From the NCBI RefSeq assembly GCF_035304305.1, contig NZ_DATGQG010000032.1:1-24795 (forward strand): DNA of 24,795 bases, in the 5' to 3' direction. A program made the position numbers and the translations under genes. The DNA is from Ferrovibrio sp035304305. GTDB taxonomy: Bacteria > Pseudomonadota > Alphaproteobacteria > Ferrovibrionales > Ferrovibrionaceae. Position 1 is the stretch's first letter; the number at the start of each line of letters is the position of its first letter. Positions 1-8,626 of this stretch are shown one piece after another. The notes beneath the pieces are model-generated. The model had not been told where the DNA came from. It did not search any database and saw only the letters and a program-made list of their open reading frames with translations.

Positions 1-1016
1 GTTTCCGGCACGATGCCGTGGCCGAGGTTGAAGATGAAATTGCGCTCGGGAAACGTGCGCAGCAGGCGGTTCACCGCTTCCGCCAGCGCCAGGCCGCCGA
101 CCACCAGCAGTCGCGGGTCGAGATTGCCCTGCACCACGCTGCGGGGCCACAGATGGTCGCGCGCCCAGCCCAAGGGCACCGTGTAGTCGAGGCCGATGGC
201 ATCGGCGCCGGTGGCCTGGGCATAGCCGTCATACATGGCGCCGGCGCCGCGCGGGAAGGCGATCACCGGCAGCTGCGGATATTTCTCCTTCAGCCGGGCG
301 ATGATCCGGCGCACCGGCTCGATGCAGAAGCGGCGGAACTCGGCCTCGGGCAGCACGCCGGCCCAGGTGTCGAAGATCTGCACGACTTCGGCGCCGGCCT
401 CGACCTGGCGTTCCAGATAGGCGCCGGTCGCCTCGATCAGGATGTCCATCAGCGTCTGCAGGCCGAGCGGGTTGCCGAAGGCCCAGGTCTTGGCCGCCGC
501 ATGGTCGCTCGAGCCGCGGCCCTCCAGCATGTAGGTCGCCACCGTCCAGGGCGCGCCGGCGAAGCCGATCAGGGCACAGTCCTCGGGCAGCGCGGCCCGG
601 ATCCGGCCGACCGCCTCATAGACCGGCGCCAGCCGCTGGTGGATGCCGCGCGGGTCCAGCCGGGTCAGTTCGGCATTGCCGCGGATCGCATCCAGCACGG
701 GACCCTCGTTCTCGCGGAAAGCCAGGTTCTGGCCCAGCGCCTGGGGGATGAGCAGGATGTCGGCGAACAGGATGGCGGCATCGAAGCCGAAGCGCCGTAT
801 CGGCTGCAGGGTGACTTCCGTGGCCAGTTCCGGATTGTAGCAGAGATCGAGGAAGCTGCCGGCCTTCGCCCGCGTCTCGCGGTATTCCGGCAGGTAGCGC
901 CCGGCCTGGCGCATCATCCAGAGCGGCGGCCGCTTCGAGGGCAGGCCGGCCAGGGTGCGCAGGAAAGGCTTGGTCGGGGTCTGGGGGCTTTGGGTCTGGG
1001 CGCTGGACGGGGACAC
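1..1016 (-). CDS. hemE: Uroporphyrinogen decarboxylase HemE (3' end beyond window)
   Basis: Decarboxylates uroporphyrinogen III to coproporphyrinogen III in cytosolic haem biosynthesis. Translating the complement gives the family hallmark WMMRQAGRYLPEYR near residues 33-46, FADIL with the expected catalytic Asp near residue 86, and GFAGAPWT further on. The reading frame is open to base 1 and stops at the motif GHGIVPET, so only a short C-terminus (roughly 15-25 residues in homologues) is missing. I start it at the GTG at 1016, because family homology begins only at KPFLRTL, about residue 16. An in-frame ATG at 1094 would add 26 residues of low-complexity sequence and would begin inside the AT-rich tract of the putative origin; neither start has a strong ribosome binding site. 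The gene points away from the origin-like gap. The identification is secure; the start is not. Confidence 0.95.
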   Translation of the reverse strand, partial: MSPSSAQTQSPQTPTKPFLRTLAGLPSKRPPLWMMRQAGRYLPEYRETRAKAGSFLDLCYNPELATEVTLQPIRRFGFDAAILFADILLIPQALGQNLAFRENEGPVLDAIRGNAELTRLDPRGIHQRLAPVYEAVGRIRAALPEDCALIGFAGAPWTVATYMLEGRGSSDHAAAKTWAFGNPLGLQTLMDILIEATGAYLERQVEAGAEVVQIFDTWAGVLPEAEFRRFCIEPVRRIIARLKEKYPQLPVIAFPRGAGAMYDGYAQATGADAIGLDYTVPLGWARDHLWPRSVVQGNLDPRLLVVGGLALAEAVNRLLRTFPERNFIFNLGHGIVPE

Positions 1017-1083
1017 GGCTTGGCCTGCTGGCGGGTGGATGGACGGGGTGCAGGCCCCGCAGAACGCGGCGCCGGACTTATCC

Positions 1084-1109
1084 TTTTCTATCATATTTAA
1101 ATATTAAAA
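1084..1109. other. AT-rich palindromic tract, candidate DNA unwinding element
   Basis: Of 26 bases, 24 are A or T, in a window where such runs are otherwise absent. It contains a 12-bp perfect palindrome, ATATTTAAATAT, at 1093-1104, flanked by complementary CTTTT (1083-1087) and AAAAG (1106-1110). It lies at the hemE side of the cluster of DnaA boxes, which is where a duplex-unwinding element would be expected. It could also hold the hemE promoter -10 region; the two roles are not exclusive. Confidence 0.55.
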
Positions 1110-1141
1110 GAGATGTGGGGGCAGTAGCGGCGTGTTTAACG

Positions 1142-1182
1142 GGGATAAGATTCCATCGGCCGGCTCTCCCGAATCTTATCCC
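1142..1182. repeat. 12-bp perfect inverted repeat in the origin region
   Basis: GGGATAAGATTC at 1142-1153 is exactly complementary to GAATCTTATCCC at 1171-1182, with a 17-base spacer. Each arm contains a DnaA-box-like TTATCC core and a GANTC site, the recognition sequence of the CcrM cell-cycle methylase in alphaproteobacteria. The arrangement suggests a symmetric protein-binding site within the origin; a transcript hairpin is possible, but no T tract follows. Confidence 0.6.
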
Positions 1183-1273
1183 TCCCGCCGCCGGCGGCCG
1201 GGCGCGGCGGGGCGCCGGCGGGACAAGTGGCGGATAACTTCCGCCTGTGGCCGGTTCGGGGCCACGGACCGGC

Positions 1274-1282
1274 TTATTCACA
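1274..1282 (+). promoter_or_regulatory. DnaA box, exact consensus
   Basis: TTATTCACA matches the TTATNCACA consensus exactly. It is the strongest single DnaA-box match in the hemE-ppsR gap. Confidence 0.7.
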
Positions 1283-1460
1283 GCGGCGGAAAGACGGGGA
1301 TAACGGGGATGGTGACCGCTTTATGTCAGCCTCGTGTCATGTCCCCGCTTTCCACAGGGTGAAAAGAAAAAACTGTCCCCTTCTGACAGGTCGGTTGCAT
1401 GAAAACCGGCTTGCGGGCATGAAAATGACGGCCTCCGGGCGAAACCCCGGCTTACGCACC

Positions 1461-1469
1461 TTATCCACG
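1461..1469 (+). promoter_or_regulatory. DnaA box, one mismatch
   Basis: TTATCCACG differs from TTATNCACA only in the last base. It is followed by a GATTC (GANTC) site at 1471-1475 and sits just upstream of the favoured ppsR start at 1479. Confidence 0.6.
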
Positions 1470-1478
1470 GGATTCGAC

Positions 1479-2339
1479 TTGCCTTCCGCCCCGCCGAAAA
1501 CAGTCCGGCCGCATATCCATCTGGTCTCCGATGCGACCGGCGAGACCCTGAAATCGGTCGCCAAGGCGGCGCTGGTGCAGTTCCAGAAATCCCAGGAGGA
1601 GGTCGAGGTCCATACCTGGGCGCTGGTGCGCAAGCCGCTGCAGATGGAACGCGTGGTCGAGGCGATCGCCGCCATGGGCGGGCTGGTGCTGTTCACCGTG
1701 GTCGACCAGCAGCTGCGCGAGATCCTGATCAAGGGCTGCGCCAGCGCCCGGCTGCCGGTGGTGCCGGTGCTCGATCCGGTCATCCATGCCTTCGGCAAGT
1801 ATCTCGGCGAGAAGGCGCAGAACCTGCCCGGCCGCCAGCACGAACTGGACGCGGAATATTTCCACCGCATCGACGCGATGCATTTCACCATCGCCCATGA
1901 CGACGGGCAGCATCTCGGGGATCTCGAGAAGGCCGATATCGTGCTGGTCGGCGTGTCGCGTACCTCCAAGACGCCAACCTCGATGTATCTGGCCAATCGC
2001 GGCTTCAAGACCGCCAACGTGCCGATCGTGCCGGGCCTGAGCATTCCCGCCGAGCTGGAAACCCTGAAGCAGCCGCTGGTGGTCGGGCTGACGACCTCGC
2101 TGGACCGGCTGGTGGCGATCCGCCGCACCCGGCTGGTCTCGATGAACCAGGGCGAGACCTCGTATATCGACGAGGACCATGTCCGCGAGGAACTCGCCAT
2201 GGCGCGCAAGCTCTGCGCCAAGCATAACTGGCCGATGATCGATGTGACCCGGCGCTCCATCGAGGAGACCGCGGCCGCCATTCTCAATCTCCATGCGCGC
2301 CGCGAAGAGCAGCGCCGCCAGCAGGATCCGAAACGATGA
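1479..2339 (+). CDS. ppsR: Pyruvate, phosphate dikinase regulatory protein (DUF299 family)
   Basis: A bifunctional Ser/Thr kinase and pyrophosphorylase that switches pyruvate phosphate dikinase or PEP synthetase off and on in the cytosol. The family signatures are HIHLVSDATGETL at the N-terminus and the P-loop-like GVSRTSKTPTSMYLANRG in the second half; the length of 286 residues is normal. I favour the TTG at 1479, which has GGGA at 1469-1472 and places homology close to the N-terminus. ATGs at 1419 and 1425 are in frame but would add about 20 residues of poor quality and swallow the DnaA box at 1461. The frame is open back to 1227, which is origin sequence rather than coding. The stop overlaps the maf start (ATGA). 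The gene next to the origin in Rickettsia (RP001) occupies a comparable position. Confidence 0.93.
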   Translation: MPSAPPKTVRPHIHLVSDATGETLKSVAKAALVQFQKSQEEVEVHTWALVRKPLQMERVVEAIAAMGGLVLFTVVDQQLREILIKGCASARLPVVPVLDPVIHAFGKYLGEKAQNLPGRQHELDAEYFHRIDAMHFTIAHDDGQHLGDLEKADIVLVGVSRTSKTPTSMYLANRGFKTANVPIVPGLSIPAELETLKQPLVVGLTTSLDRLVAIRRTRLVSMNQGETSYIDEDHVREELAMARKLCAKHNWPMIDVTRRSIEETAAAILNLHARREEQRRQQDPKR

Positions 2340-2932
2340 CTCTCGTGCTTGCCTCGGCCAGCGCGTCGCGCGCGGCCCTGCTGCGCCGCGCCGGGCTGGA
2401 ATTCGACATCCGCCCGGCGCGCATCGACGAACAGGAAATCCGGCTGTCGCTGAAGGCCGAAAGGGCTTCGGCGCGGCAGGCGGCGGAAGCGCTGGCCGAG
2501 CTGAAGGCCCAGCGCGCCGCGCGCACCGACGATGGCGAGAGCTTCATCATCGCCGCCGACCAGATGCTGGTCTGTGACGGCATCTGGTACGACAAGCCGG
2601 CCGACATGGCGCAGGCGCGCCGGCAGTTGCAGGCCCTGCGCGGCAAGACGCATGACCTGACCTCCGCCGTGGTGCTGGCGCGCGGCGGCAGCATCATCTG
2701 GCGCCATGTCGACGTGGCGAAGATGACCATGCGCGACTTCAGCGACGGCTTCCTCGACGCCTATCTGGCGCAGGCCGGCGACGCGGTGCTCGGCAGCGTC
2801 GGCTGCTACCGTCTGGAAGGTCTCGGCGTGCAGCTGTTCAGCCGCATCCAGGGCGATTTCTTCACCATCCTCGGGCTGCCCCTGCTGCCCCTGCTCGACA
2901 TCCTGCGCGAGAACCGGGTGCTGCGCCAATGA
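2336..2932 (+). CDS. maf: Maf family nucleoside triphosphate pyrophosphatase
   Basis: Maf proteins hydrolyse non-canonical or modified nucleoside triphosphates (dTTP/UTP or m7GTP, depending on subfamily) to the monophosphates, a house-cleaning role. Seen: the N-terminal signature LVLASASASRAALLRRAGL, the central AADQMLVCDG segment and the GDAVLGSVGCYRLEGLG region expected in the family; 198 residues is the usual length. The ATG at 2336 overlaps the ppsR stop by 4 bases, so translation is probably coupled. The substrate subfamily is not decided here. aroE starts 10 bases after its stop. Confidence 0.93.
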   Translation: MTLVLASASASRAALLRRAGLEFDIRPARIDEQEIRLSLKAERASARQAAEALAELKAQRAARTDDGESFIIAADQMLVCDGIWYDKPADMAQARRQLQALRGKTHDLTSAVVLARGGSIIWRHVDVAKMTMRDFSDGFLDAYLAQAGDAVLGSVGCYRLEGLGVQLFSRIQGDFFTILGLPLLPLLDILRENRVLRQ

Positions 2933-2942
2933 CGAGCATACC

Positions 2943-3788
2943 GTGAGCGGCGACATCATCATTCCGCGCGCCGGCGTGATCGGCTGGCCGGTGGCGCATT
3001 CGCGCTCGCCGAAGCTGCACGGCTTCTGGCTGCGCCAATACGGCATTGCCGGCCGCTACGACCGTCTGCCGGTGCCGCCGGAAGATCTCGCCCGCTTCAT
3101 GGCCGCGCTGCCGAAGGAGCCCGGCTTCCGCGGCATCAACGTGACCCTGCCGCACAAGGTGGCGGTGCTGCCCTTCCTCGCGGAGATCGACAGCGTGGCC
3201 CGACGCATCGGGGCGGCGAACACCATCGTGGTGCGCGAAGACGGCAGCCTGTGGGGCAGCAACACCGATGCCTTCGGCTTCATCGAGAGCCTGAAGGCCG
3301 ATGCGCCGGCGGGCTGGACGGCCGCGGCCGGCCCGGTCGCCCTGCTCGGTGCCGGCGGCGCGGCCCGGGGCGTGATCGTTGCCCTGCTGGACGAAGGCGC
3401 GCCGCAGATCCGGGTGATCAACCGCTCCCGCGAGAAGGCCGAGGCCCTGGCGGCCGAATTCGGCCCCCGGCTGCAGGCGGTGGCCTGGGACGAGCGCGCG
3501 GCCGCCCTGGGCGGCGCCGGCCTGCTGGTCAACACCACCTCGCTGGGCATGCAGGGCCAGCCGCCGCTGGAGATCGCGCTGGACGACCTGCCCGCGACGG
3601 CGCTGGTCAGCGACATCGTCTATACCCCTCTGGAGACCGACCTGCTGGCGCGGGCGCGGGCGCGGGGCAATCCGGTGGTGGACGGGCTCGGCATGCTGCT
3701 GCATCAGGGCCGGCCCGGCTTCGAGGCCTGGTTCGGCCGGGCGCCCGAGGTCGGGCCCGAGCTACGCGCCGCCGTGCTGGCCGATTGA
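2943..3788 (+). CDS. aroE: Shikimate dehydrogenase (NADP+)
   Basis: Reduces 3-dehydroshikimate to shikimate with NADPH in the aromatic amino-acid pathway. The 281-residue product has the substrate-binding HSRSPKLHG (residues 19-27), GINVTLPHK with the catalytic Lys near residue 72, NTDAFGF with Asp 109, the nucleotide loop GAGGAARG (136-143), NRSREKAEAL for NADP phosphate recognition, and the C-terminal DGLGMLLHQ. The start is GTG at 2943; the ATG just upstream (2929) is out of frame and stops at once. In the typical alphaproteobacterial order aroE is followed directly by coaE; here a toxin-antitoxin pair intervenes. Confidence 0.96.
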   Translation: MSGDIIIPRAGVIGWPVAHSRSPKLHGFWLRQYGIAGRYDRLPVPPEDLARFMAALPKEPGFRGINVTLPHKVAVLPFLAEIDSVARRIGAANTIVVREDGSLWGSNTDAFGFIESLKADAPAGWTAAAGPVALLGAGGAARGVIVALLDEGAPQIRVINRSREKAEALAAEFGPRLQAVAWDERAAALGGAGLLVNTTSLGMQGQPPLEIALDDLPATALVSDIVYTPLETDLLARARARGNPVVDGLGMLLHQGRPGFEAWFGRAPEVGPELRAAVLAD

Positions 3789-3791
3789 CGC

Positions 3792-3834
3792 GGTTAGCTA
3801 ACCAGACTAAGCTAAACGCCGGAAGTTAGCTTAG
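3792..3834. promoter_or_regulatory. Triple TTAGCTAA-like dyad, candidate antitoxin operator
   Basis: Three related 8-bp near-palindromes lie in the aroE-antitoxin gap: TTAGCTAA at 3794-3801 (extended to the perfect 12-mer GGTTAGCTAACC, 3792-3803), TAAGCTAA at 3808-3815 and TTAGCTTA at 3826-3833. The second and third also form an inverted pair (CTAAGCTAAAC / GTTAGCTTAG). They end 15 bases before the antitoxin start. Type II antitoxins commonly autorepress through such repeats, so an operator overlapping the promoter is the natural reading. Confidence 0.6.
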
Positions 3835-3848
3835 CCAAGTATAAGCCA

Positions 3849-4118
3849 TTGGCCATTCAGGTAAATATCCATGAGGCGAAAACCAGCCTCTCCCGGCTGA
3901 TCGAAGCGGTGAAGCGCGGCGAGGAGGTCATCATTGCCCGCGCCGGCACGCCCGAGGTGCGGCTGGTGGCCGTCGGTCCGGCCGGGGAAAAGCCGAAGCG
4001 GCGCCAGTTCGGCGCCTGGAAAGGCAAGGTCTGGTTCGCGCCGGACTACGACCAGGCCGATGCGGAAATCGAGCAGGACTTCCATGCCAGCCCGATTATC
4101 CCGGAGGGCGGGCGGTGA
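3849..4118 (+). CDS. Phd/YefM-type antitoxin of a PIN toxin pair
   Basis: This 89-residue protein opens with VNIHEAKTSLSRLIEAVKRGEEVIIARAGTPEVRLV, written here as two blocks: the VNIHEAKTSLSRL helix-strand and the GEEVIIARAGTPEVRLV sheet. These are diagnostic of the Phd/YefM DNA-binding fold. The C-terminal half (about residues 45-89) is variable and would wrap the toxin. The start is TTG at 3849, chosen because homology begins at residue 2-4 and no ATG lies closer; the ribosome binding site is poor. The stop overlaps the toxin start (GTGA at 4115-4118). It is expected to neutralise the downstream PIN ribonuclease and to repress its own promoter through the upstream TTAGCTAA sites. Confidence 0.88.
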   Translation: MAIQVNIHEAKTSLSRLIEAVKRGEEVIIARAGTPEVRLVAVGPAGEKPKRRQFGAWKGKVWFAPDYDQADAEIEQDFHASPIIPEGGR

Positions 4119-4486
4119 GATTTCTCCTCGACACCAATGTCCTGGTCTGGAGCCTCGCGGAAACGCTGAAGCCGGACATTCTCGATGCCCTTGCCGATCC
4201 CGAGAATGAACTCTTCGTCAGCGACGTTTCCCTGTGGGAGCTGGCCATCAAGACCGGGCAGGGGAAAATCCGGATACCAGCCGACCTCGACGAGCAGATG
4301 GAGCGCCTGGAGATGAAAGCCGTGGCGATGAACCGGACGCATATTGCCGCATACCGGGAACTGCCGCCGCTCCACCGCGATCCCTTCGACCGGATGCTGG
4401 TCGCCCAGGCAAAGGTCGAGAACCTGATCCTGGTAACCCGGGACCGGCTGCTGGCGGATTACGACATCACGGTCCTGCCATGCTGA
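4115..4486 (+). CDS. PIN-domain ribonuclease toxin (VapC-like)
   Basis: The 123-residue PIN domain starts FLLDTNVLVWSL. The acidic site is complete: Asp6, Glu42 (in SLWELAIK), Asp92 (in HRDPFDRMLVAQA) and Asp110 (in LVTRDRLL). HRDPFDRML is typical of the PIN branch that pairs with Phd-like antitoxins. The family members cut RNA, often tRNA, in a Mg2+-dependent way. The start is GTG at 4115 with GGAGGG at 4103-4108 in good spacing, overlapping the antitoxin stop by 4 bases. The 3' end overlaps coaE by 7 bases, so the module is embedded in the housekeeping operon without spacing. No inactivating change is seen. Confidence 0.9.
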   Translation: MRFLLDTNVLVWSLAETLKPDILDALADPENELFVSDVSLWELAIKTGQGKIRIPADLDEQMERLEMKAVAMNRTHIAAYRELPPLHRDPFDRMLVAQAKVENLILVTRDRLLADYDITVLPC

Positions 4487-5094
4487 AAGTCGCGCTGACC
4501 GGATCGATCGGCATGGGCAAGTCCACCGTGGGCGGCATGTTCACCGCGCTGGGCGTACCGCTTTTCGATGCCGATGCCAGCGTGCACCGGCTTTACGAGA
4601 AGGGCGGCGCCGCGGTGGAGCGGCTGCGCGCCGCCTTCCCCGAAGCGGTGATCGATGATGCGGTGGACCGCACCGTGCTGTCCCGCCTGGTGCTGGGAAA
4701 ACCCGAGGAGATCCGCCGCCTGGAGGCCATCGTGCATCCGCTGGTCGGGCAGATGCGGCAGGATTTTCTCGCCGAGGCCGAGCGCCGCGGCGCGCCCTTC
4801 GTCATCCTCGACATCCCGCTGCTGTTCGAGGGCGGCGGCGAGAACCGGGTCGACAAGGTGATCGTGGTCAGCGCGCCGGCCGAGATGCAGCGCGCCCGCG
4901 TGCTGGCCCGGCCGGGCATGACGGAGGAGAAATTCGCCGCCATCCTGGCCCGGCAGGTGCCGGATGCGGAAAAGCGCCGCCGGGCGGATTTTGTCGTGGA
5001 CACCGGAATCCCGCTGGCGCAAACAGAGGAACAGGTGCGTCGCATCGCGGCGCAGCTCGGCGAACTGGCGAAGGGGAAGAGCGGCGATGCGTGA
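4480..5094 (+). CDS. coaE: Dephospho-CoA kinase
   Basis: Catalyses the last step of coenzyme A synthesis, phosphorylation of the 3'-hydroxyl of dephospho-CoA. The 204-residue product begins MLKVALTG and has the P-loop GSIGMGKS at 8-15, FDADASVHRLY after strand 2, the HPLV segment, FVILDIPLLFEGG, and a C-terminal DFVVDTG, all in family order. I start at the ATG at 4480, as upstream extensions in this frame run through the toxin gene. It overlaps the toxin by 7 bases and dnaQ by 8 bases, so aroE, the toxin-antitoxin genes, coaE and dnaQ could share a transcript. Confidence 0.96.
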   Translation: MLKVALTGSIGMGKSTVGGMFTALGVPLFDADASVHRLYEKGGAAVERLRAAFPEAVIDDAVDRTVLSRLVLGKPEEIRRLEAIVHPLVGQMRQDFLAEAERRGAPFVILDIPLLFEGGGENRVDKVIVVSAPAEMQRARVLARPGMTEEKFAAILARQVPDAEKRRRADFVVDTGIPLAQTEEQVRRIAAQLGELAKGKSGDA

Positions 5095-5791
5095 AGTGGT
5101 GCTGGATACCGAGACCACCGGCCTCGATCCGCGCGATGGCGACCGCGTCGTGGAAATCGGCTGCATCGAGCTGATCAACCACATCCCGACCGGAAAGCAT
5201 TTCCACGTCTACATCAATCCCGAACGGCCGATGCCGGAAGAGGCCTTCAAGGTGCACGGCCTGTCGGACGAGTTCCTGAAGGACAAGCCGGTCTTCGCCG
5301 CCATCGCGAAGGATTTCTGCGAGTTCATCGGCGAGGATCCGCTGGTGATCCACAATGCCAGCTTCGATATCGGCTTCCTCAATGCCGAGCTGGCGCGGCT
5401 GGACGGCATGCCGCATATCGCCATGGAACGGGCGATCGACACGGTGCGGCTGGCGCGCGGCAAGTTCCCCGGCGCCCAGGTCAGCCTGGACGCGCTCTGC
5501 AAGCGCTTCAACATCGATCTCTCGGCGCGCATCAAGCACGGCGCGCTGCTCGACGCCGAGCTGCTCGCCGAGGTCTATCTCGAACTGGTCGGCGGCCGCC
5601 AGCAGGGTCTGGGGCTGACCGGCGCCGACGGCGACGGCCAGGCGCTGATCGCCCTGCCGCAGGTGCGCGGCCCGGCGCGGCCGCCGCGGCCCCATGCGCC
5701 GACCGAAGCCGAACTGGCCGCCCACGCCCAGTTCCTCGCCAAGCTGAAGGACCCCCTCTGGCTGCGCCAGGTCGCGGAAGCCGCTGATTGA
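5087..5791 (+). CDS. dnaQ: DNA polymerase III epsilon subunit (3'-5' exonuclease)
   Basis: The proofreading exonuclease of the replicative polymerase. Within 234 residues, ExoI is LDTETTG with Asp7 and Glu9, ExoII is HNASFDIGFLNAEL with Asp94, and ExoIII-epsilon is HGALLDAELLAEVY with His151 and Asp156. The polymerase-binding C-terminal tail is about 50-60 residues and ends close to the WLRQVAEA segment. The start ATG (5087) overlaps the coaE stop by 8 bases, with a purine-rich AAGGGGAAGAG just upstream. Its position beside the origin fits the conserved cluster. Confidence 0.96.
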   Translation: MREVVLDTETTGLDPRDGDRVVEIGCIELINHIPTGKHFHVYINPERPMPEEAFKVHGLSDEFLKDKPVFAAIAKDFCEFIGEDPLVIHNASFDIGFLNAELARLDGMPHIAMERAIDTVRLARGKFPGAQVSLDALCKRFNIDLSARIKHGALLDAELLAEVYLELVGGRQQGLGLTGADGDGQALIALPQVRGPARPPRPHAPTEAELAAHAQFLAKLKDPLWLRQVAEAAD

Positions 5792-5849
5792 AATCCGGTA
5801 ACCATGGCGAATCCCGCCGGCCAGCCGCGGCAAACGGGTGATAGTCTGC

Positions 5850-5873
5850 CCGGCATGCCGGTCATCGGCATGC
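5850..5873. repeat. Overlapping dyads in the histidine-kinase leader
   Basis: CCGGCATGCCGG at 5850-5861 is a perfect 12-bp palindrome. Its right half, GCATGCCG (5853-5860), also pairs with CGGCATGC (5866-5873) across a GTCAT loop. If the kinase starts at 5891, the structure lies in the 5' untranslated region, with two mutually exclusive folds available; if translation starts at 5804, it is coding. No T tract follows, so it is not a convincing dnaQ terminator. Confidence 0.4.
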
Positions 5874-5890
5874 AGGGGTCCGGGACAAGC

Positions 5891-8017
<2,127 letters not shown>

Positions 8018-8026
8018 CCGCGCGGA

Positions 8027-8620
8027 TCAGGCCGGCGTTTCGATATCGGCGCAGCAGAAGACGACGTCGACGTTCTCGCCGTCGGACGACAGCGGCAGCA
8101 GCAGCGTGCCGCGTTCGCGCACCGGCCGCTGCAGCAGGCTGCTGCCCGCGTCCTGCGGACCGAGGATGGGATTGGCGTCGTAGACGGCGATGCGGCCCTC
8201 GATGACGATGCGGTAGTTCAGCAGCACCTCATCCTCGGTGTCGCCGAGATGGTGGCCGATGTAATTGCCGCGCACCGGCTGGCCGGTCGGGTCGCGGCCG
8301 CGCACCGCCACCTGTTTGGTGCCGACCAGGCGGTAGCGCAGGAAGGGCGGCTCCGCCAGCACGTCGGTCAGCACGATATAGGGCAGCAGATCGGGAATCT
8401 CGGTCGGATCGATGTCGCGGCGCGAGGGCATGGCGCGCCCGCCGCGCCGGGCGTTCCAGTAATCCCAGAAGCGCCGGATGCGCGGCGAGCACTGCGCCAG
8501 GAAGGCGGTGCCGAGCAGGCGCGGATGCGTCGAGCGCCGGATCGCCGCCGCCAGTGCCGGCGGCAGATCCGCGTCTCCGAGGCCGGGAGCGTCAAGCGGC
8601 GCGTCGGCAGGCCCCGGCAT
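8027..8620 (-). CDS. PAS_5-type (single PAS) protein, function unknown
   Basis: This 197-residue protein has one PAS-like domain of the alphaproteobacterial PAS_5 type. Visible parts are FWDYWNARRGGRAMPSRRDI, then DIDPTEIPDLLPYIVLTDV, FLRYRLVGTKQVAVRGRDPTG, GNYIGHHL and a final strand region with LLLPLSSDG. Proteins of this type have no attached output domain and no assigned reaction. The gene starts 6 bases after secB on the same strand and probably depends on the secB promoter. Its 3' end converges on the histidine kinase gene with a 9-base gap, so the two transcripts likely overlap. The N-terminal 25 residues are Ala/Pro-rich, and the start could lie a little further in. Confidence 0.85.
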   Translation of the reverse strand: MPGPADAPLDAPGLGDADLPPALAAAIRRSTHPRLLGTAFLAQCSPRIRRFWDYWNARRGGRAMPSRRDIDPTEIPDLLPYIVLTDVLAEPPFLRYRLVGTKQVAVRGRDPTGQPVRGNYIGHHLGDTEDEVLLNYRIVIEGRIAVYDANPILGPQDAGSSLLQRPVRERGTLLLPLSSDGENVDVVFCCADIETPA

Positions 8621-8626
8621 GGCGCA

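Larger units (their letters stand above)
1017..1478. other. oriC: Putative chromosomal replication origin (oriC)
   Basis: This is a non-coding gap of about 460 bp between hemE and ppsR. It contains an AT-rich tract at 1084-1109 (24 of 26 bases A/T in a GC-rich window), a perfect DnaA box TTATTCACA at 1274-1282, a near-perfect TTATCCACG at 1461-1469, and weaker variants: TTATCCCCG on the minus strand at 1140-1148 and 1295-1303, TTATCCCTC at 1176-1184, TTATCCGCC on the minus strand at 1229-1237, and CTTTCCACA at 1348-1356. GANTC sites occur at 1149, 1171 and 1471. Established knowledge: the Caulobacter crescentus and Rickettsia prowazekii origins lie beside hemE in a conserved gene cluster. Box density, AT-rich element and gene context together make oriC the best reading. 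No CtrA-type TTAA-N7-TTAA site was found. Confidence 0.8.

Noticed and set aside
18..1100. Plus-strand open frame opposite hemE
   Set aside because: The complement encodes clear HemE motifs throughout; the plus-strand product is a low-complexity shadow.
1097..1139. CtrA-type binding site in the origin
   Set aside because: TTAA occurs at 1097, 1104 and 1136, but no pair has the required 7-base spacing.
1227..1478. Long N-terminal extension of PpsR
   Set aside because: It has no homology features and contains DnaA boxes; it is more likely origin DNA with a fortuitously open frame.
1337..3046. Minus-strand open frame opposite ppsR, maf and the start of aroE
   Set aside because: It covers three well-recognised plus-strand genes and has no recognisable domain; a by-product of high GC content.
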